A stretch of 64,000 nucleotides of DNA from MWEI01 sp964600235 (GCA_964600235.1 CAZRIV010000009.1:115594-179593), one strand, 5' to 3'. Counted from the first letter of the stretch, positions 44,465 through 53,879 are shown. Notes: generated by a model not told the origin, from the letters alone. A program made the numbers and translations.

Positions 44465-45490
44465 TCAGGCAGCTGCATAAAGGATATCGGGAGTCTTGAA
44501 AAGGAGTGAATCCGCACATGTCTTTTCCGCAGGCTCTTCAGGGAAGATACCACTTCTGGGTGCATTTAATCAGGACCAGCAATGACCCTCCTCCCGAGTG
44601 CGTTCTTCTTCAGATCGTTCCATACCTGTTCATCAAGATCGAACTTCGGAGTATGTCCTGGGAGAAAACTAACTGGAGCATGCCTTCCGTCGTGGCAATA
44701 AACATGGAGACTGCCTTGGAGCAATGCATAGGATGACCATGTACTATCAGAAATACCGTATTGATAGCTTTACACAGCTTCAGTGTTAGAAACTCGACGA
44801 AGACCGCCGCTGAGACGGTTCCCTTCACCGTCATGGACCTCATCAAACCTTGGGGAGAGACCACCGAGATAATATTGAGACCGAATGGGCTTTCGTTGCC
44901 TGTTCAACCGGTGTCTTGACCCACACCGCCGACGTAGTCCATGAATGATGATCGGAAAGGACCCCAGCCTCGACCCCAAAGTAGATCTCGACACCTCGTC
45001 TTTTGGCTTCCGCCATAATCATCGGATACTCTTCTTCAAGCCACTTCCGTATCAGAACCGGTTCTGTTTGAAACGCGCACCAAAACGGTTACTGAGGGCT
45101 TAGACCAAGTTGATTCAACAAACAACAGACCTATACCCTGCTCGGCTGGATGCCAAACTGCTGATAGATCACCTCTCCCACCATCCGACTGGTCCACAAT
45201 GCGTAGAATACAGAGGTTGACGTGGATCCTTCATCGTCACCGTATCGTATGCCTATCTCATCTTGACTGCGTCCATTTTCAGCCGCCGGCCACCGCAACT
45301 GCCGGCCCGGTGAGCATCCCAACCAGCTTGTCTGCATCTTGCCAGGCAGCCGAATACGGTGCTCGTCCCAGCACCGGAAATCTTGGCCACTGCCGCTGGA
45401 GATTCCTCATCCTGTACAACAGCAACTCCTCGCCGCCGTAAGTCCGTGAGCTGATCCCACCAGAAATTTCCTGGCATCTGTCCTCTTCAT
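44465..45490 (-). pseudogene. IS630-family transposase pseudogene
   Basis: The minus strand from 45490 encodes pieces of one IS630 transposase in successive frames: MKRTDARKF, WDQLTDLRRRGVAVVQDEES, ALWTSRMVGEVIYQQFGIQ, LNQLGLSPQ (stop) PFWCAF, WLEEEYPMIMAEAKRRGVEI plus YFGVEAG, then SPQGLMRSMTVKGTV, FLIVHGHPMHCSKAVSMF and VWNDLKKNALGRR. Stops and frameshifts interrupt it in several places, so it is inactive. The order is full-length, N- to C-terminal, so this is an in-place decayed copy, not a fragment. It forms the right boundary of the polysaccharide island. Confidence 0.85.
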
Positions 45491-45793
45491 GCCTTCCACA
45501 ATACAGCTTCTGGGCCCGATTATCCGGTTAATTATGAGATGGTTAGCAAGTCCATAGCACAAGATTTTTTCGGGACTCATGTTTGAAGCATGACCTAGGT
45601 TTGAGGAAGTTCTTTTATCAGAAAGCATAAGACTGTTATGGGAAGCGAGATGATCCTCCTATTCCTGTCCTCCCAAAGCACTGTTAACCGGACATTAATA
45701 AATCGGCACGTATCGCCCTGGAAATAGCTTCCTGGTGATGTGGTGGGATATAATCCCATTGCCTGTTATAAAAACATTAAGTAAAGCTTCATC
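45491..45793. other. intergenic region before the VanZ gene
   Basis: About 300 bases without a gene. The palindrome GGGATATAATCCC, which contains a TATAAT, lies about 40 bases before the VanZ gene and may be its -10 region; I find no good -35 box. Confidence 0.3.
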
Positions 45794-46744
45794 ATGACAA
45801 GATTGTTCAACCTCAAATCTTACTCTCTCATTGTGTCGACTTTAGTATTTGCATTATTCCTGCTTTTCTTTGATTTTGGGAAATCAGGTTCCCGCATTGT
45901 TGATGCTATTATAAGTTTTGGTCACTTACCCCTGTTTGGCGTTGTTGCACTAACGGCTTTCTGGTTTCTTGGACAGGGGAAACGTTCTCTTAAAGACAGA
46001 TCATTATATTTCAAGGCATGGACAATAGTCTTTTTTTTCGGTGTTGCCACAGAGTGTGTCCAGGCTCTCATTCCATATCGTCACTTTCGACTGGGCGATA
46101 TTTATACCGATGCGCTTGGTGCAGCTGTTTTTCTTATGTTCACTTATTCTTATCAAAACAAGGCAGCTCACCGCCGAGTCATCATCATGAGAAATGTTCT
46201 TCTTGTTCTTGTAATGATAAGGGCTTACCCCATATTAACCCTGTTGATAGATACATGGAAGATGGAGAAGGATTTTCCTGTGCTCGGCTCTTTTGAGTCT
46301 TCCCTTGAGATGTCGAGATATTCCGGCCAGGATGGAATACAAGATCGAATACGATTGCATGCCACAGAAGGGATCTACTCGTTAAAGTCACAGCTCAATG
46401 CCGGCCTCTATCCAGGGATTTCCATGAATTACCTGCATAATGACTGGAAGGGGTATACAACTCTGACCTTTGATGTATTTCTTGATGGCACAACTCCTCT
46501 TGAACTCACCGTAAGAATAAACGACCGCATGCATAATGATGAATATTTGGACAGGTTCAACAAGATTTTTCAGGTTATACCAGGTATTAACCATATATCG
46601 ATCAGACTCGACGAAGTGAAGACAGCACCAAGAGGGCGTGTAATGGACATGGCGGATATTGTAAAGATAAGTGTCTTTGCATATAAACTCAAAGGGCCGA
46701 GGACGGTATATTTTGATAATTTCAGGCTGGTAGGGCGCAGCTGA
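45794..46744 (+). CDS. VanZ-family membrane protein with C-terminal beta domain
   Basis: A 316-residue protein. Residues 1-150 hold four or five hydrophobic segments with the VanZ signature GVATECVQALIPYRHFRLGD followed by IYTDALGAAV. Residues about 170-316 form a soluble beta-rich domain (WKGYTTLTFDVFLDGTTPLE, LTVRINDRMHNDE and RTVYFDNFRLVG) resembling a carbohydrate-binding module. VanZ proteins are small membrane proteins of unclear role and are sometimes attached to polysaccharide loci. The gene sits just outside the IS630 relic and faces away from the island. Role is unknown. Confidence 0.75.
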   Translation: MTRLFNLKSYSLIVSTLVFALFLLFFDFGKSGSRIVDAIISFGHLPLFGVVALTAFWFLGQGKRSLKDRSLYFKAWTIVFFFGVATECVQALIPYRHFRLGDIYTDALGAAVFLMFTYSYQNKAAHRRVIIMRNVLLVLVMIRAYPILTLLIDTWKMEKDFPVLGSFESSLEMSRYSGQDGIQDRIRLHATEGIYSLKSQLNAGLYPGISMNYLHNDWKGYTTLTFDVFLDGTTPLELTVRINDRMHNDEYLDRFNKIFQVIPGINHISIRLDEVKTAPRGRVMDMADIVKISVFAYKLKGPRTVYFDNFRLVGRS

Positions 46745-46799
46745 CTCCTGTTTGTGGATAACTGCACAGCCAGTAATGCACTCTCTTTAATAACATGAC

Positions 46800-47510
46800 T
46801 TACAGCCCCAGATATGCCGCCTTGATCCTCTCGCTCTTGAGCAGGTTGGAAGCTGTATCCTCCATGGCGATGGCCCCGCTCTCCATGACATAGCCCCTGT
46901 GCGCGATGCGCAGCGCCATGTTGGCGTTCTGCTCCACCAGGAAGATGGTGGTCCGGTTTTCCTTGTTGATCTTGCTGATGGTATCGAAGATGAGCTGAAC
47001 AAGCACCGGCGCAAGGCCAAGGGAGGGCTCGTCCAGGAGCAGGAGCTTGGGCCTGCTCATGAGCCCGCGCGATATGGCAAGCATCTGCTGTTCGCCTCCA
47101 GAGAGCGTCCCGCCCAGCTGGTGGCGCCTCTCGGAGAGCCTGGGGAACAACTCGAAGATGTAATCCATATCCTGTCTGATACCAGCCTTGTCCTTCCTGA
47201 GGTAGGCCCCCATGTCGAGATTCTCGGTGACGGACATGTTGGGGAATATCCTCCTGCCCTCAGGGACCTGTACGACCCCGAGCGAGAAGATCCGGTCCGG
47301 ACTCATGCTGTGGATGGGCTGGCCCATGAAGTGGATCTCGCCATAGCGCGGCGGCACGACACCGCAGATGGACATGAGCGTGGTGGACTTGCCGGCGCCG
47401 TTCGCGCCGATCAGCGTCACGATCTCTCCCTCGGCCAGATCCAGGGAGACGCTCTTGAGCGCATGGATGCCGCCATAGTAGGTGTGGAGGTTCTTCACCT
47501 TAAGCATCAA
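46800..47510 (-). CDS. livF: branched-chain amino acid ABC transporter ATP-binding protein LivF
   Basis: A 236-residue ATPase with Walker A GANGAGKSTTLM, signature LSGGEQQMLAISRGL, Walker B LLLLDEPSLGLAP and the H-loop-region FLVEQNANMAL, all typical of LivF. It is the last gene of the liv operon and overlaps livG by 11 bases. LivF and LivG form the nucleotide-binding dimer that drives LivH/LivM. Nothing unusual. Confidence 0.96.
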   Translation of the reverse strand: MMLKVKNLHTYYGGIHALKSVSLDLAEGEIVTLIGANGAGKSTTLMSICGVVPPRYGEIHFMGQPIHSMSPDRIFSLGVVQVPEGRRIFPNMSVTENLDMGAYLRKDKAGIRQDMDYIFELFPRLSERRHQLGGTLSGGEQQMLAISRGLMSRPKLLLLDEPSLGLAPVLVQLIFDTISKINKENRTTIFLVEQNANMALRIAHRGYVMESGAIAMEDTASNLLKSERIKAAYLGL

Positions 47511-48297
47511 AGGCCTCCCCGAGGTATGCCTTGATGACGTTGGGGTTCTCGGCGATTTCCCTGGGTGTTCCCTGGGCGATCATCTGTCCGTAATCCAGTA
47601 CGAAAATCTTGTCAGATATGCTCATGACCAGCTTCATATCATGTTCGATGAGCAGGATGGAGATGCCCTCCTCGTTCCTGATCCTGGTGATGAGATGGTC
47701 GAGCTCACCGGTTTCCTTGGGGTTCATGCCGGCTGCGGGTTCGTCGAGCAGGAGCAGGAAAGGCTCGGTGGCCATGGCCCTGGCTATCTCGAGGCGTCTC
47801 TGAGCACCGTAGGGAAGCTCCTGGGCAAGCTCGTTCACATATTTCTCCAGGCCCACCTTCTCGAGCATCCGATACGAGGAATCAATTATTTCCCTCTCTT
47901 CCCGGCGGGTCGCCTCGTCCCGGAAGATGGCCCCTGCGATACCCGATCTTGTCCTGCAATGCCTGGCCACCATCACGTTCTCCAGCACGGTCATCTTCTG
48001 GAAAAGCCTGATGTTCTGGAAGGTGCGCGCCAGGCCGTGCCTTGTGACGATATTCGGCTTGAGCCTGTTGAGCCTGTGCGAAGGCTTGCCCGGGGGGTTG
48101 ATGACCATGTCGCCCTTTGTAGGCTCATACATGCCGGTGATACAGTTGAAGAATGTCGTCTTGCCGGCGCCGTTGGGCCCTATCAGGGCCACGATCTCGC
48201 CCTTGTTCACCTGAAGGCTGATGTCATCAAGGGCGCGCAGACCCCCGAAATCCATAATGAGCCCTCTGATGTCGAGCACCGGAACAGCGGAGGTCAT
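47500..48297 (-). CDS. livG: branched-chain amino acid ABC transporter ATP-binding protein LivG
   Basis: A 265-residue ATPase with Walker A GPNGAGKTTFFNCITG, a signature block LPYGAQRRLEIARAM (LSGGQ-like, changed to PYGAQ as in LivG proteins) and Walker B LLLLDEPAAGMNP, followed by the longer C-terminal LGEAF segment of LivG. It overlaps livM by four bases and livF by 11. It pairs with LivF. Confidence 0.96.
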   Translation of the reverse strand: MTSAVPVLDIRGLIMDFGGLRALDDISLQVNKGEIVALIGPNGAGKTTFFNCITGMYEPTKGDMVINPPGKPSHRLNRLKPNIVTRHGLARTFQNIRLFQKMTVLENVMVARHCRTRSGIAGAIFRDEATRREEREIIDSSYRMLEKVGLEKYVNELAQELPYGAQRRLEIARAMATEPFLLLLDEPAAGMNPKETGELDHLITRIRNEEGISILLIEHDMKLVMSISDKIFVLDYGQMIAQGTPREIAENPNVIKAYLGEAFDA

Positions 48298-49544
48298 TTC
48301 GCCTCCCTGTTTCCGAGCTCCTTGTGGAACTCATAGTGCTGCTTCATACTGCTGATGATACCCTGTGGCCTGAACACCATGATGAGCACCATGGCCGCGC
48401 CGAAGGCGAGCATGCGGTATTCGGAAAAGGCCCTTAGGTATTCGGGCATAAGTATGAGGATGAATGCACCTACGATGACACCTACGATGGAGCCCATACC
48501 GCCCAGCACCACGATGGAAAGGATCATGGCCGATTCCATGAAGGTGAAGCTGGCAGGATTTATGAACGTGGTCTTGGCGGCCAGGATGCATCCAACGAAA
48601 CCCGCCCACGTGGCGCCCAGAGCAAAGGCCCTCAGCTTGGTGCCGGTCTTGTCTATGCCCATGGCCTGGCACGCCACTTCGTCCTCGCGCAGGGCGATCC
48701 AGGCCCTGCCTATGCGGGAATCCCTCAGCCTGTTCACCACGAGCATGGTGAAGAGCACCAGGGCGATCATGATGTAATAGAGATATACCATGTGCTGCTG
48801 GAGGGTGAGCTGCAACCCCAAGGTGGAAGGCCTCGATATGCCTGCTATGCCGCTGGGCCCGAAGGAGAAGTCGTTCCAGTTCTCCAGGATGAGCCTGATG
48901 ATCTCTCCAAACCCCAGGGTGACGATGGCCAGGTAGTCGCCCCTGAGCCTCAGGACCGGGAAGCCGAGCAGCAGGCCGAAGGTGGCTGCCAGGGCACCGG
49001 ACAGAGGAAGGGCAAACCAGAACCCCAGGCCGAAATGGTGGTTCATCAGGGCGTAGAAGTATGCACCCACGGCATAGAAGGCCACATACCCCAGGTCCAA
49101 GAGTCCGGCCAGCCCCACCACGATGTTCAGGCCCAGGCCGAGCATGACATACATGAGTGCCGTGATCATGATGGAGGTCTGGTAGCTGGAAAAGACGAAT
49201 GGGAAGATGCCTGTCAATACGGCCAGTACAGCCATGCACGGGATGAATACGCGCCTGTCGGACCGGATAGCCTTGCCGATCCGCCTCTGCCAGGTCTCCT
49301 CTTCATCCTTGGTCTCGCCCATTTCCTTTCTGGCAAGGAGATATCGCCACACAAACGACAGGATAAAGGCCCCGACGCCCACATAGACCATGTTCATCCA
49401 GCGCCACTGAAGGGTCCTGTCCAGGGGGTTCACCTTCATGACCATGAGCGGGAACGTAAGGAACATGAACCACAGGGCGGCAGTGCCTGATTGCACAATT
49501 TCACTGTAGGCGCGCCGCATGAGAGAGTCTGTCTGTGTAGCCAT
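48294..49544 (-). CDS. livM: branched-chain amino acid ABC transporter permease LivM
   Basis: A 416-residue permease with about ten to eleven hydrophobic segments. The recognisable LivM part begins about residue 125 (SYQTSIMITALMYVMLGLGL) and contains GLLDLGYVAFYAVGAYFYAL, and LRGDYLAIVTLGFGEIIRL. An extra N-terminal portion with two further hydrophobic segments precedes it, longer than the E. coli protein's usual N-terminus. It overlaps livG. With LivH it forms the translocation path. Confidence 0.94.
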   Translation of the reverse strand: MATQTDSLMRRAYSEIVQSGTAALWFMFLTFPLMVMKVNPLDRTLQWRWMNMVYVGVGAFILSFVWRYLLARKEMGETKDEEETWQRRIGKAIRSDRRVFIPCMAVLAVLTGIFPFVFSSYQTSIMITALMYVMLGLGLNIVVGLAGLLDLGYVAFYAVGAYFYALMNHHFGLGFWFALPLSGALAATFGLLLGFPVLRLRGDYLAIVTLGFGEIIRLILENWNDFSFGPSGIAGISRPSTLGLQLTLQQHMVYLYYIMIALVLFTMLVVNRLRDSRIGRAWIALREDEVACQAMGIDKTGTKLRAFALGATWAGFVGCILAAKTTFINPASFTFMESAMILSIVVLGGMGSIVGVIVGAFILILMPEYLRAFSEYRMLAFGAAMVLIMVFRPQGIISSMKQHYEFHKELGNREAK

Positions 49545-49555
49545 GGGTTGTTCTT

Positions 49556-50455
49556 CTACACCTTTTCAGAGGTCGACTTGCCGAGAATCCCGGCGGGCCT
49601 GAAAATCAGAATGAAGACGAGCAGGCCGAAGGCAAACACGTCCTCGTAGTCACTCGATACATAGCCGGTGGCGAAGCTCTCGGTCCAGCCGAGGACCATG
49701 CCGCCGAGCACGGCTCCCGGTATGCTGCCGATGCCCCCCAGCACGGCCGCAGTAAAGGCCTTGATGCCCGCGATGAACCCGATATAGAAGTTGATCTGCC
49801 CGATGTGCGACGAGATGAGCACTCCCCCCACTGCAGCCAAGGCGCTCCCGATGATGAACGTCACGGAGATGACCCGGTTCACATTCACGCCCAGCAGCAT
49901 AGCCATGGTCTTGTCCTGGGCAACCGCCCTCATGGCCTTGCCCATGCGGGTGAACTTGATAAAGAGCGTGAGCAGCGTAGTGGCTACTGCCGTAGTCAGA
50001 AAGATGACGAGCTCCGAGGACCGCATGATGGTGACGTCTTCCATGAATGAAAACTCTTCGATCAATGCCGGGAATGACAGGAAGTCCGATGTCTGTGCCA
50101 GGAGCACGTAGTTCTGAAGGAAGATGGACATGCCGATGGCGCTGATGAGCGGAGAAAGCCTGGGAGCCTTTCTCAGGGGCTTGTAAGCGATCTTTTCCAG
50201 GGTAAAACCGTATGCGGCCGAATAGATCACGGCAACCACTCCGGCAAGCACCAGCAGCGACCAGCCGCTCATGCCCATGAGGGCAAGGGCGCTGGCCACG
50301 ATCAGGGCGGTAAAGGCCCCGATCATGTATATTTCACCATGGGCGAAGTTGATGAGCTCTATGATCCCGTACACCATGGTATAGCCGAGCGCTATGAGGG
50401 CATAGATACTGCCCCTGGTAAGGCCGCCGAAGAAAAGTTCCAGGAAGTATTCCAT
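49556..50455 (-). CDS. livH: branched-chain amino acid ABC transporter permease LivH
   Basis: A 299-residue permease with about eight hydrophobic segments; GLTRGSIYALIALGYTMVYG and IIELINFAHGEIYMIG at the N-terminus and GGIGSIPGAVLGGMVLGW near the end are LivH hallmarks. It follows livK after 77 bases that include a hairpin, and precedes livM by 11 bases. It therefore sits behind a possible attenuator that would lower permease/ATPase expression relative to the binding protein. Confidence 0.95.
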   Translation of the reverse strand: MEYFLELFFGGLTRGSIYALIALGYTMVYGIIELINFAHGEIYMIGAFTALIVASALALMGMSGWSLLVLAGVVAVIYSAAYGFTLEKIAYKPLRKAPRLSPLISAIGMSIFLQNYVLLAQTSDFLSFPALIEEFSFMEDVTIMRSSELVIFLTTAVATTLLTLFIKFTRMGKAMRAVAQDKTMAMLLGVNVNRVISVTFIIGSALAAVGGVLISSHIGQINFYIGFIAGIKAFTAAVLGGIGSIPGAVLGGMVLGWTESFATGYVSSDYEDVFAFGLLVFILIFRPAGILGKSTSEKV

Positions 50456-50486
50456 GTATGCCTTATATAGTGGATGTCCTCAGAGA

Positions 50487-50521
50487 AAAGAAAGGGAGCA
50501 GAAAACCTGCTCCCTTTCTTT
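50487..50521 (-). terminator. hairpin between livK and livH
   Basis: AAAGAAAGGGAGCAG (50487-50501) pairs perfectly with CTGCTCCCTTTCTTT (50507-50521), 15 bases and a five-base loop. It lies 12 bases after the livK stop on the minus strand and is followed by a few T residues. It could be a partial terminator or an mRNA-stabilising hairpin. Confidence 0.7.
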
Positions 50522-50532
50522 GGATTCATAGT

Positions 50533-51645
50533 TTATTTTTTAACCTCTACATACTTGCCTTTCTGCACCTGGTACATGGAGAACCCGATACCCTTGGCGT
50601 CGCCCCTCTCGTCAAAGCTGATCTTTCCAAGCGGGGTCTCGAACCAGTTGCCGCGAAGCGCCTTGGTTACCGCGTCATAATTGGCGGACCCGGCCTTCTC
50701 GATGGCCTGCAGCAGGCACAGGGATGCCGCGTATGCATTCAGATAGAACGCGCCCGGATCTGAGCCGAAAACCTTCTTGTGCTGCTCGATGGCTGCAACA
50801 GCCATGGGGCTCTTGGATGTGTCGATGGGCCCGGTGGCATAGACGCCTTCCGCATACTTGCCGGCCACCTTGATGAAGGTATCGTCCTTTACACCGTCAT
50901 CGGAGATGAACAGGGTCTTCATCTTCTTCTTCTTCATGGCGCTGACGATCTTTGCCGCTTCCGGATGGTATCCGCCGTAGATGACCGCTTCGGCCTTGGA
51001 GTTCTTCACCTTCTGCACCACGGCAGAGTAGTCCACCGCGCCCGGGGTGATGCCTTCGAACAATACCGGGGTGATGCCCCGCTTCTCGAGGTCGGCCTTG
51101 GCAAATTCGGCCAGGCCCTTGCCGTAATCGCCCTTGTCATGGAGAACGGCGATCTTCTTCACCTTGAGCTTGTTCAGCGCGAAATCCACTTCAAGCTTCG
51201 CCTGTGCGTCATCCGGAGAGATGGTCCTGAAGAAGTTCGGATAATCGCCGCTCTTGGTGAGGTCCACATTCGTGGCGGAAGGAGACATGGTGACGATCCT
51301 GGCTTCCTTGTAGGTGTTCAGCGCCGCCTTGGTGGCCCCGCTGCAGATGTGTCCGAGGACCACATCTGCCTTGTCGGACACGAGCTTGCTGGCGACATTG
51401 GCTCCCACCTCCGGCTTGCAGACATCGTCTGCAGGAAGGATCTCTACCTTCTTGCCCAGGATGCCGCCTTTGGCATTTATATCACCCACCACGAGTTTCG
51501 CGGCATTCAGGGTAGGCAGGCCATAGGATGCCAGGTCTCCGCTGTGTGCCCCTGCTACACCCAGCTTGATCACATCAGCCGCAAAGGCCGAACCGGCAAA
51601 CAGTATGAAAGCGAGTACCATTATGGAAATCAGCGATCTCTTCAT
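50533..51645 (-). CDS. livK: branched-chain amino acid ABC transporter substrate-binding protein LivK/LivJ
   Basis: A 370-residue periplasmic binding protein. A cleavable signal peptide (residues 1-22, ending SAFA/A) precedes VIKLGVAGAHSGDLASYG and the type I binding-protein core (VLGHICSGATKAAL, FFRTISPDDAQAKLEVDF). No lipobox is present, so it is probably free in the periplasm. AGGGGAGG lies five bases before the ATG. First gene of the liv operon; the order livK-H-M-G-F matches the classic system. Ligand specificity (Leu, Ile, Val or another amino acid or aromatic acid) cannot be set from sequence. Confidence 0.94.
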   Translation of the reverse strand: MKRSLISIMVLAFILFAGSAFAADVIKLGVAGAHSGDLASYGLPTLNAAKLVVGDINAKGGILGKKVEILPADDVCKPEVGANVASKLVSDKADVVLGHICSGATKAALNTYKEARIVTMSPSATNVDLTKSGDYPNFFRTISPDDAQAKLEVDFALNKLKVKKIAVLHDKGDYGKGLAEFAKADLEKRGITPVLFEGITPGAVDYSAVVQKVKNSKAEAVIYGGYHPEAAKIVSAMKKKKMKTLFISDDGVKDDTFIKVAGKYAEGVYATGPIDTSKSPMAVAAIEQHKKVFGSDPGAFYLNAYAASLCLLQAIEKAGSANYDAVTKALRGNWFETPLGKISFDERGDAKGIGFSMYQVQKGKYVEVKK

Positions 51646-51840
51646 TCATTCCTCCCCTTTGCTTTGAATTTCTTGATTTTCTTAGCGACAACCCTCAAAT
51701 CATCCGGCAAGACATAGCACTAAAGGGTTTGCCATGTCAAACCGTGGCCTGCCTGGTGTTTTTGGCCACTTTATCTCACCACGGCTTCATTGGTCAATAC
51801 CGCGATAAAGCATTGCGATGGCGCGTGCAAAATATCCTGC

Positions 51841-51889
51841 CCGTTCAAGGGATGCAGCCGGGCTGTGCCTGGCTGCATCCCTTGAACGG
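51841..51889 (-). terminator. perfect hairpin between htpX and livK
   Basis: A 19-base arm (51841-51859) and its exact complement (51871-51889) flank an 11-base loop. It lies about 70 bases after the htpX stop. The minus-strand sequence after it contains ATTTT, so it may end the htpX transcript. Confidence 0.6.
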
Positions 51890-51961
51890 ACCAACGAATC
51901 CCGAAGAATCTTATGCATGTTTGAGTTACACGATGATCTCAAGGGTAATGCGCGATAGACA

Positions 51962-52861
51962 TCAATCGTTAGAATCCCTTCCGGACGAATACTCTCCAGA
52001 TTGGACAAGAGACGCGAGCCTTTCATAGCGTTCCTTCGTATGAGGATGGGTCCTCATTAAGGAGGGGTGCGCCTTCCTCCTTCCGGGAAGATACATAACG
52101 TCCCAGATGCTCCGCTCGTATCCTTCCATTTTCTGCAGGGCCGAGGCAAGTCCCATGGGATCGCCTGTCAGCCCTGCAGCGCCGAGGTCCGCGTCAAACT
52201 CGCGGGTCCTCGACAGGGCGAGCTGGAGCAGCATGCTCAGACCGGGGGCGAATATCAGCAGCGCTATGGGCAGCAGCGGGATCACGACCTGGGAAAAAAT
52301 GGCCATGGGGAGGTAGAATACCATGAGGGCCTGGCCGATAAACGAGAATGTGCCCGTTACCTTTGTCATGAGGTCTGCAAGGGCATGGAGCCTCAGGTCG
52401 TTGTTCTTGATATGGGTCATTTCGTGGGCGAGCACGCCTCTGAGCTCCCTCCTGCTGAGGAACCGGATGATGCCGTCGGTTACGGCAATGGCAGAGCCCC
52501 TGGATGACCCTACGCTGAAGGCATTCATGGCGCGGCTGGGCACATAGTACAACAGGGGTACGGCGGAAAGACCTGCCTTGCGGGCAAGATCAGTTATCGC
52601 ACCGTGAAGGGCGGGCGCCTCATCGTGGTTGAGCCTGCGTGCGCGGTACATCCTCAAGACCATCCAGGGGGATATCCGGGGCGTGAGTATATACAGGAGA
52701 AAAACCGCGAAAAGTGCCCAGAAAAGGCCTGTTGTCCCGAAGATCATCCATCCCAGCAGCCCGAAAAGGCCGCCCATGCCGGCCAGGATCACAAGGGTCT
52801 GGAAGAGGAGATGGAGCTTTTTCAGTATATAGTTTTTCCGGTTCGTGCCGTTCGATCTCAT
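51962..52861 (-). CDS. htpX: M48-family zinc metalloprotease (HtpX-like)
   Basis: A 299-residue inner-membrane protease with two hydrophobic segments at the N-terminus (LVILAGMGGLFGLLGWMIF), the zinc-binding VLAHEMTHIKNND and, later, the third ligand region SRTREFDADLGAAGL. Two more hydrophobic segments near residues 170-215 complete the HtpX layout. HtpX degrades misfolded membrane proteins with FtsH. It is divergent from the MBL gene. A long hairpin follows its stop. Confidence 0.93.
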   Translation of the reverse strand: MRSNGTNRKNYILKKLHLLFQTLVILAGMGGLFGLLGWMIFGTTGLFWALFAVFLLYILTPRISPWMVLRMYRARRLNHDEAPALHGAITDLARKAGLSAVPLLYYVPSRAMNAFSVGSSRGSAIAVTDGIIRFLSRRELRGVLAHEMTHIKNNDLRLHALADLMTKVTGTFSFIGQALMVFYLPMAIFSQVVIPLLPIALLIFAPGLSMLLQLALSRTREFDADLGAAGLTGDPMGLASALQKMEGYERSIWDVMYLPGRRKAHPSLMRTHPHTKERYERLASLVQSGEYSSGRDSND

Positions 52862-52970
52862 CGCATCTCTTGTTAATAAGGCATCCGGTCTTGAAAGACA
52901 ATCCCGGCATATATATGAGACTGTCGCGAAGTATTTACATCCGCTCCCCCCTCATGTTAGACCTTCGGGT

Positions 52971-53747
52971 GTGGATACGACCCTGACGACTTCACGAGGC
53001 ACGACTGTTACGGTGATCAACTGCGGCAACTTCCTTCTGGACGGGGGGTCCATGTTCGGCCGGGTGCCCAGGACCATGTGGGAGCAGTGGTTCCCTCCCG
53101 ACGAGAAAAACCGCATCCTCATGGCCACCAATGTGCTGCGCATCCGCAAAGGATCGAGGACATATCTTGTGGATACCGGCCTCGGATCGCTCTACACGGA
53201 CAAAGACTGGGCAATACTCGGCACCTCCCTCGACAGGGTCCGGCTCATCAGGGACCCGGTGGACTGTCTCATCTGCACCCACCTCCACTTCGACCACTGC
53301 GGCGGCATCCAGGATATGGATGTCCCCTCGGAGGTGATCATATCGCGCCTGGAATGGGAGGATGCCCGGGGCGAGAGCCCCCTGAGCAAGGGGAGCTACC
53401 GCAAGGCCGACCTGGATCTGCTCGAACGGAACCTGCTCCTGGTGGACCCTCCTTTCACCGTTGCGGACGGCATCGAAGTCCTGGCTACTCCCGGTCATAC
53501 CCGCGGCCACATGAGCGTGCTCATCGATGATGAAGTGCTCTATCCGGGCGACCTCATACCCACTGCCGCGCATGTGCACCTGCCCTGCATCATGGCCTAT
53601 GACCTCTACCCCCTGGAGATACTTGAAACCAAGAAAAGAATCCTGCAGGAGGCCTTTGATAAGGGCTGGAAACTCGTCTATGAACATGACCCCTATCGTG
53701 TCGTCACCCAGGTCGCCAAATCAGGCAGCAAATACAGAGCATTGTAG
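52971..53747 (+). CDS. MBL-fold metallo-hydrolase
   Basis: A metallo-beta-lactamase-fold hydrolase of about 258 residues. The core has VINCGNFLLDGGSMFG, metal-binding ICTHLHFDHCGG, TPGHTRGHMS and LYPGDLIP, with YEHDPYR near the end. Relatives include lactonase-like enzymes whose substrate is often unknown. The frame is open from 52845, which would overlap the divergent htpX start. The family core begins only around VTVINCG, so I use the GTG at 52971. The true start is not settled because no strong ribosome binding site is visible. Confidence 0.85.
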   Translation: MDTTLTTSRGTTVTVINCGNFLLDGGSMFGRVPRTMWEQWFPPDEKNRILMATNVLRIRKGSRTYLVDTGLGSLYTDKDWAILGTSLDRVRLIRDPVDCLICTHLHFDHCGGIQDMDVPSEVIISRLEWEDARGESPLSKGSYRKADLDLLERNLLLVDPPFTVADGIEVLATPGHTRGHMSVLIDDEVLYPGDLIPTAAHVHLPCIMAYDLYPLEILETKKRILQEAFDKGWKLVYEHDPYRVVTQVAKSGSKYRAL

Positions 53748-53785
53748 CCCTTTCCCCTCCCTTCCGACCCGGTATGATTTTCCTC

Positions 53786-53814
53786 TTGACACAGGGGTAC
53801 ATTTATCCTAAAGA
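53786..53814 (+). promoter_or_regulatory. sigma-70-like promoter of the spermidine operon
   Basis: A consensus TTGACA (53786-53791), 17 bases, then TAAAGA (53809-53814); start near 53822. The palindrome at 53829-53844 lies right after it. Confidence 0.55.
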
Positions 53815-53828
53815 TTCGCATCTGATTT

Positions 53829-53844
53829 GTTTACTACAGTAAAC
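53829..53844 (+). promoter_or_regulatory. palindromic operator candidate
   Basis: GTTTACT-AC-AGTAAAC, seven-base arms with a two-base spacer, located just after the predicted start site and about 36 bases before the GTG of the XRE-cupin gene. The position suits negative autoregulation by that protein. Confidence 0.6.
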
Positions 53845-53879
53845 TCTCTGACACACTATAGTAGGCTTTGGAGACACGA

